Part shown: positions 56,930-64,000 of the stretch, one piece after another
How the letters are laid out: each line of letters opens with the position of its first letter
Numbering within the stretch: the stretch's first letter is position 1
Assembly (NCBI GenBank): GCA_014529385.2
Contig: CM043968.1
Location: forward strand, 23,716,513-23,780,512
Direction: 5' to 3'
Source: Adiantum capillus-veneris
Lineage: Eukaryota; Streptophyta; Polypodiopsida; Polypodiales; Pteridaceae
Length of the DNA stretch: 64,000 nt
Notes under the pieces: generated by a model
Told to the model about the DNA's origin: nothing
Databases searched by the model: none
What the model saw: only the letters and a program-made list of their open reading frames with translations
Position numbers and translations under genes: made by a program

Positions 56930-57916
56930 GTCCCCACTTTTTCATTGGTAGAAGTAAAATAGGTCCTTTTTTGTACCACCAAACCATACTTTCACCCATT
57001 TCTTCCCCTGCTAATGTAGCAAGCTTGACAGCTCCACTTTGTCATAAGTCACTAATCACAAAGGGTCCCATCCCTCGCTTTTTAAGTTTCTTGACATGTT
57101 GCTTCAAGGTATAAACAAGTACATAATCACCTGTTTTGAACTCTTTCATGCGCACATGCTTGTCAAAAACTCTTTTTGTCTTCTCTTTTTAGCATAGATA
57201 GAAGGTACAGCTCTCAATCGAAGTTCATCTAGCTTTTCAAGATCATCTATTCTTGAAGAGAGCTCATGTCCTGTCCATTCTAAGCGTTTCGCTACTCGTA
57301 GAGTTGGAATTAAAAACTCTATGGGTAGTATAGTGTTTAGACCAAACACCATGTTGTACGTTGTTGTTCCTATTGATGTTTTGTAAGCTACCCTGTATGC
57401 CCATAGGGTTGAGTGTAACTGTTGATCCCAATCTGTCCTTGACTCTGATATAATTTTAGTCAAAACAGTGCATAGTGTTTTATTTGTGGCCTCAGCTTGT
57501 CCAATGGCCTGTGGATAATATGGAGTAGATTTTCTATGTATGACCATGAATTCCTCTAGCAGATATTCAATGACTTCATTAAGAAAATGTGTTCCTCGAT
57601 CACTGACAATTTCTATTGGTAGTCCGTATCTTACAAAGACATTCTCATACAAAAATTGTGTAGTGGTTCTTGCGTCTGCTTTTTGTGTTGCCTTGGCTTC
57701 CATCCATTTTGTGAGATAGTCCGTAGCCACAATGATATATTGGATATGGGTGCGATATGCAAGGGGTGAAATAGGCTCCACAAAATCAATGCCCCATTTT
57801 GCAAATGCCCTTGCTCCCATCATTGGCCGTAGTGACATCTCATCTCTCTTTATCGGCACCTTGGTGCGCTGACATGCGTCACAATGCTTTACAAACTCCT
57901 CAGGATCCATATGCAA
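56930..57916 (-). pseudogene. pol: Integrase core and C-terminus of element G
   Basis: 256-codon frame 57146-57916 with CDACQRTK (end of the zinc finger), WGIDFVEPI (first Asp), EIVSDRGTHFLNEV (second Asp), YYPQAIGQAEATN (Glu), and AYRVAYKTSIGTTTYNMVFG. All three catalytic residues are present. The C-terminal module follows in other frames to about 56930 (KEFKTGDYVLVY, KKRGMGPFVI). No chromodomain is seen, unlike elements C and F. Confidence 0.85.
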
Positions 57917-58408
57917 TGTAGGCCACCATATTCCTGCGGTTAAGACAATTTTTGCCGTCTTATCGCCTGAAAAATGGCCTCCACTTATTCCTCCATGTTC
58001 GTGTTCTAGAATCAGCAGGTATTCACTTTCACTTGCACAGATTCTAAGTTGATTGTCCTTTCCTCGCTTATAGAGTTGATTTCCAATTAAATTAAAGTCG
58101 CTCTACCGCCCTTTTCCGTGCTTTTGTTATGTTTTTAGGAAATGTTCTTGTTGTTAAGAAATCAATGACATATTGACGCCATGCAAGTGCAATGTTTACG
58201 TGAAACAATGTCGCGTGATCCACCGGTCGTTTGGCACTACATATAGTATAATTGTTAACATAAGCATGTGTGTCAGCATACATAGTTGGCCAATAAACCC
58301 CTAATTGTTTCAGTCTTTGGTGTATTTTCATTATTGAACAATGAAATGCACAATCCTGGACGTGTGCTTCTTAAGATAACACTCAAATTCCTCTGGATTT
58401 ATACATAA
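57917..58408 (-). pseudogene. pol: Two consecutive integrase zinc-finger modules of element G
   Basis: Reading leftward: module 1 (about 58370-58210) encodes EAHVQDCAFHCSIMKIHQRL, GVYWPTM and YVNNYTICSAKRP, an HHCC finger with the first Cys changed to Tyr. Then comes a linker AWRQYVIDFLTTRTFPKNIT (about 58190-58130) and NLIGNQLYKRG. Module 2 (about 58010-57860) encodes EHEHGGISGGHFSG, GIWWPTL and HCDACQRTK, an intact HHCC finger. Gypsy integrases normally have one. Frameshifts near 58100 and 58375 separate the pieces. Confidence 0.7.
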
Positions 58409-59205
58409 TTATAGAATCTGGTCCGAGCCTAGATGATACAGTCGTCCTGCAATCAACTGGAAGTTTTTTGTTTGTCGAATTTTTTGTTGTTTGGATCTGT
58501 CTTCCCTGTTATCAAATCTATCTCCAAAGGAAAGAACGCTAACAATTTCCTGAGACCATGTGGGTATCATTTCAATATTGAAAAGATAAGCGTCATGTAT
58601 GTCATCGTCTACTCCTTCAAGAGCTTTCCCGTTTTGCAGCCTTGAAAGATGATCCACCCGTAGATGAGTTTTACCCTTTTTGACTACCACTGTGAAGTCA
58701 AATTCTAACAATATAATAAACCAACGTACAATTCTCCCAGTATTGCATGGTTTATTTACCAAATACAAAAGAGCTCGATGATCTATGAAGAACACAAATT
58801 TGTTTGCGAGCGAAATTTCTTTACAGCATAAATCATTCCTAACCCCTCTCTTTCAACGGTTGTGTAGTTCTTTTCTGTAGTATTTAACTGTCGGCTTGCA
58901 TAACAAACTGGGAAATCCATTGCTCCGTCTCCAGGTTGAGCCAAAATACTCCCAATTGCATATGCAGATACGTCAATGTGAACATGGAATATCTTTTCCC
59001 AATCTGGTGCTTTAAGTACAGGTGATGATACAAGGTTTTCCTTAAGCTTTTGGAATGAAGTTTCACACTCCTCAGTCCATTCAAAACTGACTAATAAGCG
59101 ATACAGAGGTTGTGCAATGACTGCATACATATATATGATTCTTCGATAATATCCATAGTGTCCCATGAAGGATTGTACATGTTTGGCATTAGTAGGCCTA
59201 GGCAA
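58409..59205 (-). pseudogene. pol: RNase H of element G
   Basis: Frame 58783-59205 starts in the RT connection (HVQSFMGHYGYYRRII, FEWTEECETSFQKLKENL) and enters RNase H: FHVHIDVSAYAIGSILAQPG (catalytic Asp), CYASRQLNTTEKNYTTVERE (catalytic Glu). After a frameshift near 58795, frame 58409-58795 gives FFIDHRALLYLVNKP (third acidic residue) and HLRVDHLSRL at the end. The tail (KNFQLIAGRLYHLGSDQ) leads to the integrase fingers. No archaeal-type RNase H follows. Confidence 0.82.
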
Positions 59206-59233
59206 GTCTACTATGACTTTGATTTTGTCTAGG

Positions 59234-60097
59234 TCAGTGGGTTATGCCATTTCTTGAGACAATATGTCCTAAGATGTGGCCTTGCTTAACCATGAAAATG
59301 CAATTTTCCGGGTTAAGACAGATTCGATATGTTCTGCATTTCTCAAATACCTTTTGTAAATGGTCAATATGTTCTTCTCGTAGAAGAGAGTGGACACAAA
59401 GATCATCCATATATATTTCTAAGAATATTCTCAAGTATTCTTTGAACGCATGAGTCATTAACCTTTGAAAGGTAGCTGGGGCATTGGTCAAGCCAAAAGG
59501 AATAACTCTATACGCATATATTCCCCATTCTATGGAAAACACTGTTTTGTGTTGATCCATTATTGCAATTTCCAGTTGGTTATACCCTGAAAACCCATCT
59601 AGAAAGGAATAAGCTCGTTTCCCATCCACCCTCTCAAGTACATGTTTTGTCATAGGCAAGGGATAATTATCCCTTATGATGGCTGCATTTACCTTTTTGA
59701 GGTTCACACACACTCGCAGCTTTCCGTTCTTTTTGGGGACAACCACAATGGGTGACACCCAATCTGTATGTTCGATTTCATAGATGAATTCAGCATCCAT
59801 CAGCTTGTCAATATCCTCTTTGATTTGTTTAGCAAATGTGTCATTATATGAGTAAGGACGTTGTTTGCTAGGTTTGGCATCTGATTTTAACGGTATTGTA
59901 TGTTGGCATATCGATGGATCAACTCCTTTGAGGTCTTTATAGGACCATGCAAACACATCTTTATACTTCTTCAGAAGTTGTGTTAGCAGTTCTTCTTCCT
60001 CATGCTCTAAATCAGTTGAGATATAGACCGACTGAGGCTCTTCGCCTGGTGCAGCGAGGTCTATCCGTTTTGCATTTTCCGGCCCATCGTAAGATTC
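59234..60097 (-). pseudogene. pol: Reverse transcriptase of element G
   Basis: Open from a TAG at 60098-60100 to 59234. The N-terminal linker holds ENAKRIDLAAPGEEPQS and ELLTQLLKKYKDVFAWSYKD. RT motifs follow: DWVSPIVVVPKKNGKLRVCV, AYSFLDGFSGYNQLEI (motif A), YRVIPFGLTNAPATFQRLM (motif B, M to I), LEIYMDDLCVHS (motif C, YMDD), LNPENCIFMVKQGHILGHIV (thumb). A single frameshift after RNGIT closes the frame before the connection domain. The FAWSYKDLKGVDP entry is typical of the Tat/Athila branch. Confidence 0.87.
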
Positions 60098-60100
60098 CTA

Positions 60101-60807
60101 GTTTATTCTTTCCCTGACTGGTGGTGTCATTATGATTTTTCTATCCTGGATGGTGAATTTTCGATAGTGGGATGGTACATTCATATTTCCTTTTTCGGAC
60201 TTTTCCTTACCATCACTTTCTCCCTCAGTAGTCCATACCTCTCGTAATGACCGTTTTAGTTCTTGGTATTTCTTTTTATGCTCCAGTTTGGTCCACTCTG
60301 GGTCTTTTATTTTTTCATGTTTTGATTGTTGAGTTTTTGTTGATTTTGTTTCTGTTTTAGCCTTCCGTACCTGTTTTATTTCCTCTTGCGTTTCTTCCCT
60401 TCAAACTTTTGAGAATCTGCCTGATATTTGGTCTTTTACACAATCCTCTGCTTTGACAAGCATTCGATAGTGAGTTTTATCTTTTGTCCTCGACATCAGG
60501 TTCTCTCTAATTTTGTTTTCTGCTCTTTTTTTCCTATAGCGTTCCTAGCATCTAGGGTACTGATTGGCAAAATCATAAAACTTGATATTCGCTGTTTTCT
60601 CCCCACGCTCGCTTGAGTTGTCTAAACACTCGTTATTTTCCTCCAGATGCTCAGAGGAGTTATAAAACTCTTCTTGTTCTGGTGGTTCTACAATCTCATC
60701 TCCTGCTAGTATAAGGCTTACCATGTAATAGGGTAGCACATCATAGCCATCTTTATCGCAAAATTTTGTCATTGGGCTATCTGTAATGGTACAGACATAC
60801 AATGTTT
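60101..60807 (-). pseudogene. pol: Protease-RT linker of element G
   Basis: Charged linker. One 85-codon frame (60545-60802) reads YYMVSLILAGDEIVEPPEQE and is rich in Glu, Asn and Ser; the rest is frameshifted and lysine-rich. No domain recognised. Confidence 0.5.
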
Positions 60808-61420
60808 CTAGTATGTGTTCCCATTCAGAGGTTTTAAGGAATCTTTGGGAAAAGGTTCTGGAATATAATCCTTGTCCTCAATAGCTCTTTCTAAGTTGCA
60901 TTCCTCTCTTTTTAAGCTCCCACAATGTGAAGCTCCGTACATCCATAGCTCTTTTTTTTTCCCTAACCATGCTGGGAGTTTGGACCTTGCCAATGTAGCT
61001 GAATCAAACTCTTCCACTGGTGTCTGGTTCACATCTTTGTAACTATGGTCTTTTAGGTGTATTTTAGTTGTAGTCTCGCCATGTCTGAGGTATATGTGGT
61101 CGTAACCCCAATCCTGGACCATCTTTAATTGTCTCATGAATGGTCTTCCCAAGATGATCTCGTAATTGTTCTTTTTTTCAAAATTGACTATTGCAAATGT
61201 ATGCTCATACTCGATTCCGCACGAGGTGACAATTACTTTCTCTAAAAGTCCTAAAGGCTTTTCCATGAATCCATCTGCCAGTTGCAATTTTATTCTGGTA
61301 GCTCTCAAAGCCGGATTTCCCCATTTTTTCAGATTTCCTTGGTGGCGATAGCGACTCCTGCTCCACTGTCAAGAATAGCTTTGGAAACTACTCCTTGTAA
61401 TTCTACTAGTAGTGTGGTAT
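60808..61420 (-). pseudogene. pol: gag-pol protease of element G
   Basis: The active site lies at the end of the gag frame, VVSKAILDSGAGVAIATKEI at about 61395-61335. After a frameshift near 61320 the domain continues in frame 60808-61308: IKLQLADGFMEKPLGLLEKV, YEHTFAIVNFE, YEIILGRPFMRQLKMVQDWG. The IILGRPF end is the usual retropepsin C-terminal block. One frameshift is the only break inside the domain. Confidence 0.8.
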
Positions 61421-63947
61421 TTCCATCTTCTCCCTCGCAATATTCTCCAACCTTGTTTAAAGGTACCGGCCTAGTGTTTAGTTGAGGCTGGTCCAATTCT
61501 CTGATCCCTTCTTGAAGCTTCAAGGTGGGGTCTTTTACTCCAAATTTTTCTAAGCATTTGCCTATTGTGGTCCACATGTTTGGTCGTAACCTCAGGAGTT
61601 TGGCTAATGTGATTGTGCATGCCACAGGGGTGGACAATAACTCAATCAACCCTTGTGAATCCATCACTTTGTTAGAAGAAAGTCTTTGAGATGGGATTGC
61701 TCTCACCTCAGACTTGGCTTCATACTCCCCTAGGTAAGAGGGTAGAGTTTTTAGCAAGTCTGGTTGGCTGCGCCCCGAACTAATTGATCCCTGGTCTCCC
61801 CCTTGTGAATGCATATCAAAGTTCATTTGTGATCTTGCCTCAAATTCTTCAATAGGAGGTAAGATCTCATTTTTCTCTTTTCTCATGCTATTCATTTCGT
61901 AGCTCACCCGGTTATCTTTGTTGGCATCGCGGATTTGCTTCCACAGGTCATCTAGACCATTACAATCCTTACCCATTTCTACCAATGTTTTAGGCTGAAA
62001 ACCATCAATTGTCTCATATGTTAGATTTGGCACTATGATAGATTCTCCCCTAGACTCAGAGGCAGTCGTGAGTCCCTCCTTTGTGTCTATTTGTTTCTCT
62101 AAAGTTGGTTTGATAGGGGTTGGAGCTGGTACTTCGTGCCAACTTGCAGGTTTACCAAGCGGGTTTTCTATCAAGGATTGAGTTGTTTCAATCATCTTTC
62201 GACACATTTTCAACCTCTGTTTTTCTATTTCAGCATATGGATAAGTCATCCATCTTTGCTCTTGGGTTCGATTGTTTTTTAGCCTGGCTTCGTATGCTTT
62301 TAAAAGTGCGTCTAACTGCTCATTTACCTTTTCTGCCAACATTGATCCTCCTGATCCTGCACTTTTGGGTTCTGCTATTTCCTTGGGCCCTATGGTTGCC
62401 GCAGTGTGTGAGCTTAGACTAGCTAGATCCTCTAACCGCTCTAATCTATCCTTCGTGTGTTTTAACTCCTCGGATAGATCCGTTTGCTCTCGTTCTCTCC
62501 TTGCTTTCATACACGCCTTTCTAGCTTTCCAAGTGCTTCTCTGATTTTTCATTTCTGAACTTGGGGCATTGGTTTTTGGCTCTTCAATTATGGGTTCATT
62601 CGTCATTCTTTGAGCTTGGGCTCGTGTCACTGCCTGAATAGGTATTACTGTCTCGTTTTCTGACCCTCCACTCGAAGGCACTGCTTCCAGCATGTTCAAG
62701 GTAGTTTTTGCTCCTTTGCTCGGGTTCTTAGGGCAATCAAGAATCAAATGAGTAATTCCACACTCGGTGCAATATGCATTGACTCTAATGATTTCATCAC
62801 GAGGACAATCTCTTAGCCAATGGTCTCCACCACACTTGTAGCAGGGTCCCTTAGGCTGTTGAGGTGCTCCTTGAGCTCCTCTTTGTTGGTATGCATGTCT
62901 CTACCCGCCCATGCCTCCGTTGGCTATGAACAACAATGTTCCTTCATCCAAGCTATATATTCCTTCTCCTACTGCCTGTGCAGCTGTTGGTGGTCCTGCA
63001 CTCCCCATCATGCTCCATGGTTCTGGCGTTGGGGGTTCTTTCGATGGATAATAGACAGGATTTGCAGCATATCCATTGGGATCTTTGTAATATGCATGCA
63101 TAGGCACCAAAGCCTTCTCTTCTGGTTCAGTTACTGTTGGTGTGTATCTTATGCCGACTGGTCGTAATCCTGGTAGGGGTGGTTGCTGCCCCAACACTGG
63201 TTGTGGTCTTTCTACACCTACAGGTCCTGGTAGGTTTCCTGCTTGATACCTAGGCATCGGTGAAAGTTGAGGAGATGCTACCTGATCCTGGGGAGCGTAC
63301 GGTCGTTCTCTTACATCTCCCTTGTTATAATAACATTCCTCCATCACATGGTTTGTCCATTTTTGTTCAATAGCACACCACTTTGGCTCTTTAGCCTGAG
63401 GTTTGGCATACAAGTTAATTTTTTTTAGCACTTCCTCTACAAGCTGCTCCTGGCTTACAATTACTTCTCCTTTCGGTGTTGTCTTAGCGGACTTGCTTCC
63501 ACTTTGTTGTGAGGATGAATCGTCATCAAGATCTTTGAATTCACCCTCCTTGTAGACTGCACAATTGTCTACAAGGTAAAGAGCCTCCTTAGTTAAGTCA
63601 TTTAACGTCGTGCTCCTCTTCATATGTAAGTCCTTCTAGAGATCTGCATTTCTCAGTCCTTGAATAAATATAAGCATAAGTCTGGACTAAGTTGGCAGTT
63701 CTTCCACAGGGTAGAACTTAACATATCTTTTTAGTCGTAGGGTTGCCTTTTGCACAGACTCCCCTTCTTTCTGTTTGAATTTATGGATTTGTGAGACTGT
63801 ATTATGAGCTATCCCCCTTTGTGAGAATTCCTCAATAAACTCGTCAAACACCTCCTCCATAGACTCAAAGTCTCTACGCTCCACAGAGTCAAACCAAGTA
63901 GCAGCATCCTCCTCTAGGGTCATAAAAAATTTTTTCATTAAGGTCAA
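61329..63947 (-). pseudogene. gag: gag of element G with paired zinc knuckles
   Basis: One frame read leftward, interrupted by TAG codons at 63687, 63636 and 62901. It holds the gag core (AATWFDSVERRDFESMEEVF, QIHKFKQKEGESVQKATLRL), a Pro/Gln-rich stretch (63300-62950), two zinc knuckles of the C-X2-C-X3-H-X4-C type (CYKCGGDHWLRDC near 62812-62853 and CTECGITHLILDC near 62750-62790), and a long Lys/Glu-rich helical part (62500-61800) leading to the protease. Both knuckles have X3 rather than the usual X4 before His. The N-terminal part of gag is missing; the core starts right at LTR-like sequence near 63925. Confidence 0.82.
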
Positions 63948-64000
63948 AAGTGGTATAAATACCTTACAATCTCAAACCCTAATGTTCCAATTTAACCATC
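63925..64000 (-). repeat. LTR-derived sequence joined to gag at the right edge
   Basis: 63934-64000 repeats 48794-48860 of the G LTR (ATTAAGGT.AAAAGTGGTATAAATACC and onward) and runs off the window. It abuts the gag core directly, without PBS, leader or gag N-terminus. Confidence 0.75.

Larger units (their letters stand above)
48131..64000 (-). mobile_element. Giant Ty3/gypsy element G with extra ORFs, right end outside window
   Basis: Minus-strand element of at least 15.87 kb: 3' LTR (48131-49024), PPT, coiled-coil ORF, palindrome repeats, retropepsin-like ORF, integrase, RNase H, RT, protease, gag, and LTR-derived sequence from 63925 to the edge. It lies inside the RT of chromovirus F. The 5 bases left of it are GGATA; the matching duplication would be off the right edge. 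Confidence 0.85.

Overview
The window is plant nuclear DNA made almost entirely of LTR retrotransposons nested in one another. Ty3/gypsy elements with chromodomains, a Tat-like gypsy element with a second RNase H, a Ty1/copia element primed by initiator-Met tRNA, and abundant GA/CT, CA/GT and TA microsatellites together point to a land plant with a large repeat-rich genome. I cannot name the species; a fern or other non-seed plant is only a guess. I see no host gene, tRNA, rRNA or CRISPR array.

Layout. (1) 1-14886, minus strand: two tandem copies of one Tat-like gypsy element sharing an LTR (LTR 12177-14886, internal 6280-12176, shared LTR 3456-6279, second internal region running off the left edge). 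The array sits in the pol region of an older chromovirus fragment (14887-16610). (2) 16630-19190: low-coding DNA with an LTR-like start, a 75-bp minisatellite, a lone gag N-terminus and hairpins. (3) 19190-27875: chromovirus debris. Two LTRs lie head to tail on the minus strand, followed by a degraded pol, then an inverted LTR plus gag start on the plus strand. (4) 27876-45323: a Ty1/copia element inserted in that plus-strand gag with a 5-bp AGAGA target duplication. It has been interrupted by a block holding the 3' half of a second copia copy, its 3' LTR, and 8.6 kb of foreign flank (33350-41954) with a 46-bp hairpin minisatellite, a dead copia RNase H and a gypsy gag scrap. (5) 45324-48130: the rest of the split gag, an RT scrap, and a dead minus-strand chromovirus. 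(6) 48131-64000: a very large minus-strand gypsy element (over 15.8 kb, right end outside the window) inserted in that chromovirus.

The last element is the most unusual. Besides gag, protease, RT, RNase H and integrase it carries a tandem duplication of the integrase zinc-finger module, a second retropepsin-like reading frame after integrase, a central region with four copies of a palindrome spaced exactly 285 bp, and a roughly 1,090-codon coiled-coil frame before the 3' LTR. The last two lie between two identical 15-bp polypurine tracts, as if a 6.2-kb cargo had been added between the PPT and the LTR.

No element looks able to move unaided: every gag-pol carries stops, frameshifts or lost catalytic residues. 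The longest open pol frame is the 520-codon copia integrase/RT at 42024-43586.
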